Of a DNA stretch of 64,000 bases, positions 37,283-48,640 are shown in pieces (positions within the stretch are counted from its first letter, which is position 1; each line of letters starts with the position of its first letter). The notes below the pieces were generated by a model that saw only the letters and a program-made list of their open reading frames with translations, searched no databases and was not told the origin of the DNA. The DNA lies in NCBI GenBank assembly GCA_947034895.1, contig OX344762.1, positions 18,704,760 through 18,768,759 on the forward strand, read 5' to 3'. The stretch comes from Rhytidiadelphus loreus (taxonomy: Eukaryota; Streptophyta; Bryopsida; Hypnales; Hylocomiaceae). Both the position numbers and the translations under genes were made by a program.

Positions 37283-39721
37283 AGCAACTTCCTCGACCTT
37301 GCAGAAAAAATGTAAGATACAGTCCTGCCATTAGATATATCTGCAGAGGCATCGCTAAAGATAACTTTTTTCATTCGATGACAATGTCTTGTTTTTCCTA
37401 CCACAGTGAACCATTACTCTCAATCACAGTGACTTCTTGTATGTACAGCATGTTGTACACCATAGAAACAAAACTAGTTTAACGGACAGGTTTCCTTGCA
37501 CGAAACTCGGTTTAAATTACGAAAATAGACAATATAAGTACTGGCAGTTCTGGTAGTTGTTGTTTAAAAAATTTTACAGGCTTCTTCTATACGTACGATA
37601 TCCATCCGTAGGTAGGAAGATTATACTAACTTCATCAGTAACTTCAGAAACTATCCTGTAATACAACTATCCAGTTTAAGACCTCTGTGGACTTAATTTT
37701 TTTGGTGAAATTCGTTATTGGCAGTTCGATCAATAACATCTGTGAAGTCAAAAATACTATTGCTATACCTTCTTACATCATTCCTGGATTGCGCAAACAT
37801 AGAATGATCACATCGGTTTAAGAAACTTGTAAACCAACCTCCTTTGTAATATGTTCACAGCACTGACAGTTTTCCTTTGTAAAACCTGATTCCATATATT
37901 TTTCATTTTGGTCCCTCGCATAGAAACGTCCCACTGTTGTCACTTCAGAAGTCCATTGTCAGAAAGAGCAGTCAGTCATATGTGATTCTCGAACTTAAAA
38001 TTTCTGTCCAGATAGAAATGCACATCATAAACGTACTACTTCTAGATAATAAAGAAGAAAACACTGTAAAATTATTTCGGTAATATGAAATTCAAAGTTT
38101 TCCTTAGTAATGCATGAATTAGCTTCTCTACTGAATACCAAATACTTCGAATAGTATGACAGTCAAACTTAGGGATCCTCCGAGTAATTCTGAAATTCGA
38201 ATGCCCTAACCGTAGAATGAAGATGCACAGATTTCTTGGGACCAATAATATTGACTACTACCATTACTATGTAAAAATTTTCAGGCCCTCCTACCCAGTA
38301 CACTCAAAATTTTTACTGTCATCACAATGTAGTCACCATTGTCGACCTCATTACCAGTATGAGTACTACAGTAATTCCCCCCGTTCATCATGAATTTAGG
38401 TTCCTCTGTCAATGCTTTATTCTTTAAAATCCAAGGAAGTCCGGCCAACAACATAGGCGTCATCAAAGTCCACAACATATCCTTACCCAACTCGTTTAGA
38501 CCGCATGACCTTCCACCTACGCACTGTGAAAAAGAGTAAAGACATCCGCAAAGTCCACTACATAAAGTTAGCAGACACACCGTCGTTTGGAAAGCATGCA
38601 ACAACTTCCAGCAATACATTGCAAGCAATGTCATAGCCTCTCACGAAGTCTCACGCATGGCGAACCTTCACCCCCAACTCCAATCTTCTCCTACTCAGGG
38701 CTGATTCAAGACATAAAATTATAAAGTCATCACTTGTGGGACATACAGGATAGGCTATTCGAGTTGGATCGTTTCAACTAAAAATATCTCTCTACTCTTT
38801 TCTCAAAGTCAGCTCCAACATCATTAACCTCGAATACGACAAATACTACGAACTCATGTATATAATGGGATACAACCAACAGGAGAAAACGACCACTGCT
38901 CATAAACTACTAATAAGATAAAGTTTACTACCTTGCTGATATGAACCTATACCTTCCTTTAACTTACTAATCTACCTCAGAAAAAAAAAATTCTATAAAA
39001 CTAAGAACAAGGCCACTGAAGAACTTTATTGCAGAAATTCACAATTTCTACAGTTCTGGGAATTGGAAAAGCAATCTCCTTCAAAACATGAACACATATA
39101 ATTAGATATAATGTCTGTCCCCTGAAATTATAAGAATTCACAAACAACTTCTCATTTGACGATTGAAACTTCATACTCACACCCATGACCAATCAAAAAC
39201 AAAATCACAGCCAATAAACGTTTCGATTCCACATGATGCTTTCACTTTCAAAGCAATCTTCTAAACTTCAACTCTTCATGTTCCTTCATGCAAAACAATT
39301 TCAATACAGCTCCGCAACTTCTCTCACCGCATCATATTCTGAGTCTCATTCATTTTCCTGGAAAAAAAAAAAAAAAAAATCCAGATGTAACGTGAGCAAC
39401 CAATGAATTCCATGACATGCACTGCATCCTACTCTGTGAACACTACATTACTCTAAAAACATAGATTCGATGTTTCCCAAACTGTCCAGTTCCGTCACTA
39501 ACAATGCAGGACTCACGAATATTTTTTAAATGAGAGCTCTGTTCAAATGAACGTAGTAGTCATCAAATCACATCTACAAACATTGTAACCAACTACTCAT
39601 TACTACTAACTAAATTCATGCGTGCACATTAAACTAAGCTCTAACAATGTGTATATAATGCTTAACATAAAAGCAATGTGAATGATGACAGACGATTTTA
39701 TTTCCCTACAATGTTTTTTTT
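37283..39721. other. CACTA internal region between the B3-like gene and the transposase 3' end
   Basis: No gene is recognised here. A minus-strand open frame at 38634-38281 (about 117 codons) has a good-looking splice acceptor (TTTTTCACAG) inside it but no family resemblance. A run of about 18 A lies near 39361-39380. The rest may be 3' UTRs of the two converging genes. Confidence 0.5.
38281..38634 (-). other. Unrecognised open frame in the CACTA element
   Basis: This minus-strand frame of 117 codons contains Cys-rich and hydrophobic stretches (CLLTLCSGLCGCLYSFSQC) and then KDMLWTLMTPMLLAGLPWIL. A polypyrimidine tract plus CAG sits just before the codons for CVGGRSCGLNEL, so the second half could be an internal exon. 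I do not recognise the product. It may be chance. Confidence 0.25.
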
Positions 39722-42700
39722 TTAATGGGGACATACCTCACTATCGGAGGTACCGCCTGCATTGTTCGATGAAGTTGACGTCGATGACAGAGTCGTCTCA
39801 CTGCTGCCACCTTCTCCGACTGCTTCATCCTCATGGTCAGTAAACGGAGCCGACTCTGCTGTCCGAAGAACTGTTCTAGGGGCACGACTTCTGAGTCGAC
39901 CCCTGCCTCTAGTGCCCAGGTTATTTCTGTAGAGGCTTTCCTCTTCCATTCGTTCGTCCTGGTCAATAGAGTTCTGGTTCCCCTCTGTATCAGTCACGGA
40001 TGTCGGTTGATGTCTAAGTCCACCTCGCATGCCACGTAAACCAGGTCTAAAATGTACTCGTCGATTGTTCACTCTTACAGGGACATTACCACGGCGCCTC
40101 CGCGGTCTTCGAATAGGTTCCAATAAAACATTCTAGCCTGTAGCTGCTGTTGGAAGTTGTTCTTCACCAACTTCTCTTTCGGGTCGCAGTCCGTCGAAAT
40201 CCTCGTCAGCCCCCATTTCAAACAAATTAGCCTCCACAGCTTCCCCTTCATTGGGCAACACTCTTTTTCCTCGGACCTCTTTCCTAAGAACTACTCGCCA
40301 TCCAGGTGCCTCCGTAGCATCACCGTAAAACACTTGTTCACAGTGAATTGGAAAGGCGAAACTGTGGCGACTAATGTTCCCGTACCTCCTTCTGTAATTC
40401 GCTAAGGTGAAGCCCCATCTATCCTTTTTTATCGTTGCATTTTCCCCCACATAATTCGCTTTAACGAAATCGCACACTAAAACTACTATACAGTGTCGTC
40501 TGTAGTTTAATTCTAAGATCTCCTCAATGTGTCCCACGCATTCTACATCAGCAGTCATCTGGTTTGAATCTCGAATTCCGTTTCTACAAATCTGTCTGAA
40601 TGTCGCTGCTACTCCACTATCTGCTGTTCTCATAGCTTGTTCCAAACTCAGAACTCTATAATGGTTGCCATATGCATACATTCCTTTGTACGCTGACGCT
40701 AGAGGTAATGGGCCTCTTGACGTGGCCACCACTTCTGCATCAACATTGATACCCAATTGTCTCTCCCTCCTCACTTCTTCCAGTACCCAGTCCGCAAAGT
40801 CTGGTACTTGCCTGAGTTCCACCGGGTATGCAAATTGATGTCGACGTCCTCCTCTTCTCTACTGCCGACGATAATTTTCTCTCTCCTGTTCCCGTTCCAT
40901 CACATGATTTGCATACCTACTACAAGCCATGAAACCGACAGTCAAGTTATCTTGAACCTTTCTTATGTCCAATATCAAGTAAAACACTAAAAATCAGTTG
41001 TATTGTAAAAAAATACACATTATTTCAAAGCATTGTCAGTAATAGCAAAAGAAGACAGTACAATGAACCTAGAATAGACATCCCAACGACATGAGGATAA
41101 TGCTGACCATTAAGGTTGGCTATTACTCATAACATTGCATCACGCAGAATGAAGCTTACAGTAATCACAGAACTATCCTTCTCTTCCTTTCAATTATCAC
41201 ATGATTTTATCTTTTGTACAAGTCTTCTTATTAATCCCAAATTTCGTTTTCTTGAAAATCAAAAAAGGAACCCACAGACTTTCAACGTCAACAGTTCATA
41301 ACAGCATGATAACAAACTTGACACAACAGAAATTACATTCAAAGCACATCAACGACTCCCTATCATAGTCAAAATAAAAAATAACACATTATTTTCTAAT
41401 TGAAAGTCTATCTCACATGAAGCACACTTTAATGCATTTAAATATAACTTGTATTTTTTTTAATAATAGTTAATTATTGAATGTTTTACAAAGGTAGAGT
41501 CATGTACCTCCTGTATGGTTCCATGTGCGCTGTGTTGTCCAACACGAAACCATGGATTAGTTTTTGAAATTCGGGAGTCATGATACGATCTCGCTTCGCG
41601 CCTTCTAGGATTTTGTCATACATGGTAGGCTCTTCCTCATTGTCCCATGCACGCTTCGTTGTTGCATTGTATTCCGAGAGGTATTCGTTCATGAATCCAA
41701 TTGATTCTTCCCTCATGTAACCGTATGCCATACTGCCTTCAGGTTTCGCTTTGTTTTTAACAAAGCCTTTGAGACCCTTCATGAAACGCTCGAATGGATA
41801 TATAGACCGTGTATGCACCGGACCGCAGATGAATATTTCTTCGACCAAGTGTATTGGAAGGTGCATCATAATGACAAATATAGAGGGTGCAAGTTCTTTT
41901 TCTAAGGTACATATCGTTTCGGCAACATCCTGAAGCATCTGCTCCTTCTGATCAACATCAATGACTTTTGTAAAAAATTTGCGAAATAGTCTACTGACGC
42001 GCATAATCGCTCCCACAACTTTTTCGTCACAAATGTTTCTCAAAGACAACGGAAGTACCTGATGAAGGAGAATATGGAAATCATGCGTTTTCAGTCCACG
42101 AAGTTTGCCGTCACTAATTCGACTGCCCAAGTTTCCAACATAGTTTGTTGGAAACTTCAATTCCTTTATCGTAGTCAAAAATGCTTGCCGGTCCTCCCTA
42201 CTCAGGACAAATGGAGCATCTGGCATGAAATGAGTTCCATCATCTGCATTAGCTTGTAAGTGTAGATGGGGACGAATTCCTCGTGCTCGCAGATCTTCTC
42301 GTGATTTTGGCCCGTCTGTTTCTCCCATTAAAGTACGTAACAAAATGTCACAAACGTTCTTTTCACAATGCATTGGATCAAGTGTGTGACGAATTGGAAG
42401 TTCCTGTACAAATACAAACAGCACCTCACATTGTCAAAAAGGCAGAAATGATACACTGTGCACTTATGCTGCCTGCCTCACAAGTTTCATTAGTTCAAAA
42501 TGAAATTTAATAGTGTACCTTGCATAACAACGGAACCCACATCCTTTTATGATTCCAGAGCACGGTCAGTAAAAAAGCTTTTTTAGTATGCTATGAATTA
42601 TGCCATTCACTGAATTTCCTTCGAGTACATGATGCACTTAAAGTTTTATAAGAATCACCTATGCAAAGCAAAGCAAAGCCTGGAATACAACAATTCCAGG

Positions 42701-44729
42701 ATTTCCATTAAGGCAGAAATGCAAAAAGGCAGAAATGTACAATGTACCTGTTCTGGACCACAAATGAAAAAGAAGCTTATGGTAAATCGAACCTGCCAAT
42801 ACGATAACTGGAACAAAATACTTATTCTCTTCACTCCCGTTTTCTTCACAGGATCTGCCTTCGAATTTGGGCACCCACCACATTGTAGAAACGACTCTCT
42901 CCATGCTCCTCGCTGCACAACTGTCAAACCAGATTGCCGCGGCGGTGATGGATCATGGTTGGGTTGTCCATTAAAAGCTGCCCTTGCATCCCTCCACCTG
43001 TGATTATGTGTTAGCTACCTTCGATGACCAAGGAAGACGGTTTTGTCTGCAGCAGTGGAGTGCTCTGCAACCGTGCATTCACCACAAATCGGACAACCGG
43101 CATAACCTTTACCAACTTGTCCTGCTATCAAAGTGTAAGCAGGGAAGTCATTTATGGTCCATAGGAGAATACCACGCATCTTAAATTTACGAGTTGGACC
43201 TGCTGGTTCAGACATGTCGACTGTTGAAATCCCCACCCACATTTTCTTAAGGTCGTGCACCAATGGTTGTAAATAAACATCAATAGTATGTTCTGATGGT
43301 GAATTCGGTCCCGGAATAATCATAGTCAATGAAATGAAGAAACGCTTCGTGACGAGATAAGGCGGTATGTTATAAAATACCATTAGAACAGGCCAAATAG
43401 AATGTTTTGAAGATTGGAGACTGTAGGGGTTCACTCCGTCAATTGCCAGGCCCATCCGAATGTTTCTTGGGTCAGTTGCAAACTCTGGGTACCGGTGATC
43501 CACAAATCGCCATTGTTTGCTGTCTACTACCGACCTCATTTTCCCATCTTCAGAGTGATTACTGGAATGCCATCTGAAATGTTTAGCTAGTGCAGGACAA
43601 CGAAACATTCTTCGCAACCTCTTTATCAAGGAAAAGTATCTAAGGACTCGAATTGGAACTTTGTGAGAGCCATCTATGTACCTAGACTTCTGACAATGAG
43701 GACAACTATCTAATTCAGCATTGTCCTGCCAATACAATGTTTTACCACAATCACAACAATGAATACTCTCATGGGAAAGGCCTAGCTTCATCAACACTGT
43801 CTTCATCTCGTATGAGTTCTTGGGACAGTTGTTGTTTGATGGAAGCACATCATGCTTCAGGAATGTGAGTATTTCGTCAAGACAGTGATGACTGACAGAG
43901 AATAATGTGCACAAGGACATGAGGATAATGCTGAATTGTAACCTGCTAGTGCTAGACCCATCAAATAGAGGCTTTGTTGATTGCCGAAGTAGTTCCTCCA
44001 GGACATCACTGTTTTCCGCTTCTTCATCTTCAGATGACATGTCCTCGAAATCTAGTATAGCATCCTCGTCCTCTGAATTCTGATGATGAATTTCGTCCAC
44101 TCTTGCAAAAAAGTTCTGGGCCATCTCCTCGAAATTTACTTCTGTGTTGGGAGGGGCGGCTTCAAAGTTTTCATAGTCCTCAGCGTCTAGGAACTCCTCG
44201 TCATGGTCATCGTCCGTTTCTTCCTAAGGACGACGAACATTTTCTCCACGATGTGCATTGAGGCCTTCATTTCCCTACAATGAGAAATAAGTTTTTAATT
44301 CATGGGTGTTATTTAAGAAGAAGAACATAATGTTTTCATAATTTTGAATGACTTACCTTTATTTCGAATGGAAATACCATGACAAAGTCATTGACTGCAT
44401 TGCAGTGATCTTCATATTGCATGCCTTTCCATGGGGTTGACATGATGGTGGCATTGGAAGTGGAAGTGAAGTAAGCATTTTATAAAAAATTCAGTACGAA
44501 ACAAATTGTCTAAGTACATTTAGTTTCAATGTCGTATGATAATTACCAGAAGTGGTTGCTGCAATCTATGGTCACGGCCATATTTTCGATGGTGACTTTG
44601 CACAACATGGATTGCCTGTGTCTTAAATCCATGACACCTTTCACAACCACACGGATATCTTTGAATGCCTTGGCGCGCAGCGACTGCCCTCTCAATGTGG
44701 TATGCTTGTCCAAGTCGATCTTCTCTCAT
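39722..44729 (-). CDS. TNP2-type CACTA transposase (Transposase_21, DUF4218, DUF4216), with frame interruptions
   Basis: This is the catalytic protein of the element. On the minus strand a probable first exon (44729-44547) has a CGCERCHGF Cys motif and HH pair. The core frame 44223-43019 gives RFVDHRYPEF, NIRMGLAIDGVNPY and PAYTLIAGQVGKGYAGCPIC, typical of Transposase_21. It continues in 42997-42793 (ARAAFNGQPNHDPSPPRQSG) and, through a normal GT-AG intron, in 42403-41508 (HTLDPMHCEKNVCDILL, then the DUF4218 part HDFHILLHQVLPL and SIYPFERFMKGLKGFVKNKA). An exon 40856-40133 holds DUF4216 (IEEILELNYRRHC, HCEQVFYGDATEAPGWRVVL). An Arg/Ser-rich frame at 40123-39722 may be the C terminus, though its join is unclear. 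In-frame stops lie at 44224-44226 and inside a 21-base segment at 42998-43018; both fall in very short GT...AG segments. The gene may be defective. Confidence 0.85.
42998..43018 (-). other. 21-base GT...AG segment interrupting the transposase frame
   Basis: On the minus strand the conserved HRR-W-RDARAAFNG stretch of Transposase_21 is split by GTAGCTAACACATAATCACA plus a final G. Removing exactly these 21 bases restores HRRWRDARAAFNG. Retaining them keeps frame but adds a TAG. It begins GT and ends AG, yet it is far below the usual minimum plant intron length. AGGT lies at both borders, so a small duplication-insertion is another explanation. Confidence 0.7.
44224..44238 (-). other. 15-base GT...AG segment holding an in-frame stop
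   Basis: Minus-strand GTTCGTCGTCCTTAG lies between codons for GNEGLNAHRGEN and EETDDDHDEEFLDAED. It starts GT, ends AG, is a multiple of three and contains the only stop joining the two blocks. It may simply be the 3' end of a normal intron whose acceptor is at 44224. If the upstream block is coding, it is a premature stop. Confidence 0.45.
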
Positions 44730-47700
44730 TTTTCTTCAGATGCACCTGCATAGAAGCTCCTCATGATCACTTCCTTTGCAGTTCCTATTATGGTTAATGT
44801 AGCATAAATTATCCAGGACTTTACATCACTCTGTCGGGACAGGAAGTAATTGTTATCCCACTTCTACATTATTTAGATTTTTTTTAAATCAACCAATGAA
44901 TACCAGAAAGTGTTTATCACTCTCACGAGGACACTGAACAACGAAGACAGTAGGCAACATATACATTTCAACAGCATGAACATGCAACTCATCATATGCT
45001 GTGAGGCACTGTGAACCGAAACAATAATTAAGTAAGGCGGAAGATGACAGAATATAAAATATTGACTCTTCAATAATCACGGTACATGAATTTTTGTGGA
45101 CGGAATCTTTAAATACTGAAACAGCTGAAGAAGGATTCACCTGTCCAGAATGATTTCCAACTTCAATTGCGTGTTGGAATCTGTAGTTACTGTGTAGCAT
45201 GGAAGAAGTGTTTTTTCAGTCAGTAACAGCAAAAAACCTAAACCGCAAGTCATTGACCGTGGGCGCTATCGACCGCTGCAAATAATTATATTCATTTTCC
45301 AAGTGCACATTGGAGAAGCTCTATGCTGCAGGCATTTTTATTGGAGTTGTAGAAAGTTATTAAGAGGCAATGGGTACATAGTCTTCAACGACTGTATCAT
45401 ATTCATTTTATAATTCCCGAACCAACTTCCATCCTGTTAGAATGTAGAAATTCAATTGCTGGTTTTCAAAAAAGCTGAAGATATAAATGTAGAAAGACGT
45501 GTTTGGGAGTATTTAGGACAATTACAAGTGAAAAGAAACATGTTTTTATTGCATACATTGGTAGGAAATGACAGAAATGTATAATTTGTGTAAAATTAGA
45601 ACTTTAGAAGAAACTAGCGGAACCCTAAAACTACGAAAGTCTATTGTAAATGAGTGACGATCAAAAGTTTGAAGGAAAATGTAGTTAGAAAATTACCTTA
45701 GCTATGTATCACTTGCTTCTCACTTTGTTCTGAAGAAGATACTGCGTTTAAAAAATGAAGCGGATGCACATGTTTTTTTGCTTGTTTTGCGGCCCAGCAG
45801 TTATCCTCTATGTTGTTTTGAGAGTAGCAGAGTGAAACTTATCCTGCTCTGTAGTCGTCGGGGCAATATCAACTGCTAGGGAAGGCGTACAGTCGCACAG
45901 AGTAACGAGTGAATCAGTTTCTTGAACTGTAGAAATTCCAGTACAAAAAAAGGAAACAAAACATTCGGAAGAAGGAATAAGTAAAAAAACTACAAAATAT
46001 CAATTTTAATGAACTAGAAACATCAATGTTGGAAGGAATAGGAGAGAAAGAGTGAATTACCTCATGAGTACAGTTAGGTCGATAACCTTCAAATGAAATC
46101 AAGTGGGAGAGGCCGATGAAGACAGTCCAGCACTCCAGCTAGGGTTTTAATGGTTTACGTGAATGACAGAAGTTGACGATGGCAATTACTTTCATCAATT
46201 ATGTCCACATTTTCGTTAGTTGTACATCAGTTATGTAGCAACGCCTAAATGTCGTAGTCCTTCTCAGATTGTTCTCATTTGAAACTAACAAGCGATGGAA
46301 GCTAATGCGGTTCTCTGGTTGGACTAGTTCTAGAAATGAGCTTCGAGATTGTATTCCAAGTTTTAGAGTATGAGACTCAGAAGTTGTAGTTCAGCGACAG
46401 AGGCGAGTTTTTATGAAGGAAGGAACAAGGAGGCATGGAACGGCTTCGGTCAAAAATCTGTGAGTGTGTATCCATTTTTTGGTTTTTTACGTAAGAAATT
46501 TTGTTTTCTGTTTTTCACCGCAAAGTATTTGGCGGACAGTGATTGTAAATTACCGCTTCATCCTCGCATATGGCATTTGTCGTTTTCTAGCTCTGTCAAT
46601 TTCCATGACTGTCGCATTGAGGAAGCCCTGTTTCTATGTATTGGTTGTATTGCTACGAAGGCTCCCATGATGCTAAAAATAGAAGTTGCACTTTCAGTAG
46701 GTGATAACAGAAATTCTAAGTTAAGCAGACGTCGTTAGAAAAATTAGGTAGTGTATTAATTACAGTGAAATCTGGTTATTCTTTTGAGGGTGTGCTGTGA
46801 GATTTTCTAGGGATGCGTGCCTTAATTTTAACAAGTTTCCGGGCGGCGCCGCCTTGTTTCCAAGCATTTCATTTGTTTCTAATAAAAGATGTGTTTCTCT
46901 TTTTTGCGGTGCATGTTGTGCAGGTATGCAGCAGATGAAGCGTAGTAGGCCTGCTATGCGAGAACTACGGTGGTCATTGCGGGTTGCTTGGCTCCCTATA
47001 CATTGCGCTTCGACTAAAGCACTGACAACGAAATGTAAGGCAAAGACGTATGCAACAGAAGACGTGCCCTGTCGACCACCTGTGGAAGTAGCAAGAACGG
47101 GAAGCATTGAAGCATTTATGTTCATGAACCAAGTGTAGCAGCATGTAAAATTTCGTTGAACCTGAGAATGTGGAGCGCAGGAACTATCTTCTCCACGTAC
47201 GACGACAGAGACTTCGAATAGTACAACTACGAATACAAGGAAGTTGTAGTTAGAAACAAAGGTGCATAAGAAGAGTACATTCTGTTGAACGGTACATGTG
47301 GACAACATCTTCAAATTTCATAGGGACTTCGACAAATTTTTTTTTTCTTGACAAGGGAAATGTAGGACTGTTCTTTACTGTTCTAATACGCGTACGAGTA
47401 CTGTGTTCTCTTTGATTTTGTGTAGTTGTTGACAAATACGAAGACCGAAGGTGGAAACACAGAAGTAGTGGCATTTCCTTCAAGGTTCTTTGCGACTGAA
47501 ATTTAGGAAAAAGGAAAAGTTTTCCTCAACAAGTGACAAAAGCGGTAAGTAATCAGTGCTTTCAATGTCGATTTTGTAATGCATGTTCAAATGCTGAATG
47601 TGCCTGACGAAGATGTGGAGGAGTACCCCATCGTAATGACATTTTCGAATGTTGCACACCGGTGACAGTCTGAAGATGAGGCGTTCCTTGCTCAAACTTT

Positions 47701-48640
47701 TTGCCTTGGTCGGGACGTGGACTAAATTATAATTTTCCATGGGATGACTGTATTGATAAGGATCAATGAAGCCATTTGACAAGAAGGCTGTGGAAAACAG
47801 AGTGGAAGTTCATAGTCTGACGCGGTCGTCAGTGAACTGAAAGTGTGTATAATGACTAGGTAATCTCGTATGAGTTTTCTATTATTGAAAATAATCCACC
47901 GAGTTTGTGTGCAGTCGTCAATTGTCAAATTTCAGAGATTGTTGCACAATCATTATTGTAGGTAATGGCCGTATACTTGGGAGGAGGATGAGTATGAGTT
48001 CATTCGTGTCAAAAAAGTATGTTGACGTCAGGAAGTAGACTTGTGAGGAATGCATGCAATAGAACTGAGTTACATGTTTGAACGAAAGTTTTCCTTCGTC
48101 GATGGAAATTGAGGTTTTCACAGAATTCATTTGCCTCTTCATTGACTGCCATGTTATTTGTCAGTTGAACGGTAAGAATGTGGTTTCTTGTTTGACATTG
48201 TATGCATAGGTAGCAGGTATAGGAAATTGTCACACTTTTTTTGGCTTCTTGTTCATATGATGATGCAGTTACTGGTGCCATATGATATTATTATGGAATC
48301 GTAGGTTCTGGTCCTTGTAGGACCAGGATGTTATTTTTGCAGATGACATCATTGTGGTCATGTGATGTTGTTTATAAAACCAACAGGAATGATGCATTGA
48401 TTTAGTGAATTCATTTGAAACCATTGTAGAATGACTGAATTCCATTAGAGTTTGTGGAAATCTGAATTTGAGAATGAAGTAATAATTTGTGAGATCTTTG
48501 GTATGTGAAAGCAGATGCGACGTGGGGAAACATCACCCGCTGTTCAGAAGGTATGTTATTTTTGAAAATGACTAACGTCCCAGTTAATGAACTGTTGCTT
48601 GCATGAAAAAGTAGTAGGTGGGACATGTTTCTCTTAATAT
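44730..48640. other. CACTA central region between the divergent transposase and TNPA-like genes
   Basis: The two element genes point away from each other here, so this region should hold their promoters and any 5' UTR exons. The longest open frame (minus, 47314-46760, about 184 codons) and its plus-strand partner at 46797-47138 show no family features. I see no clear TATA pair. Nothing else is supported. Confidence 0.5.

Noticed and set aside
42998..43018. Annotating the 21-base segment as an ordinary intron
   Set aside because: It is far shorter than the smallest known plant introns; reported as an oddity instead.
46760..47314. 184-codon minus-strand frame in the middle of the CACTA element
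   Set aside because: No recognisable family, no supporting splice structure, and an overlapping plus-strand frame; probably chance in a GC-richer region.
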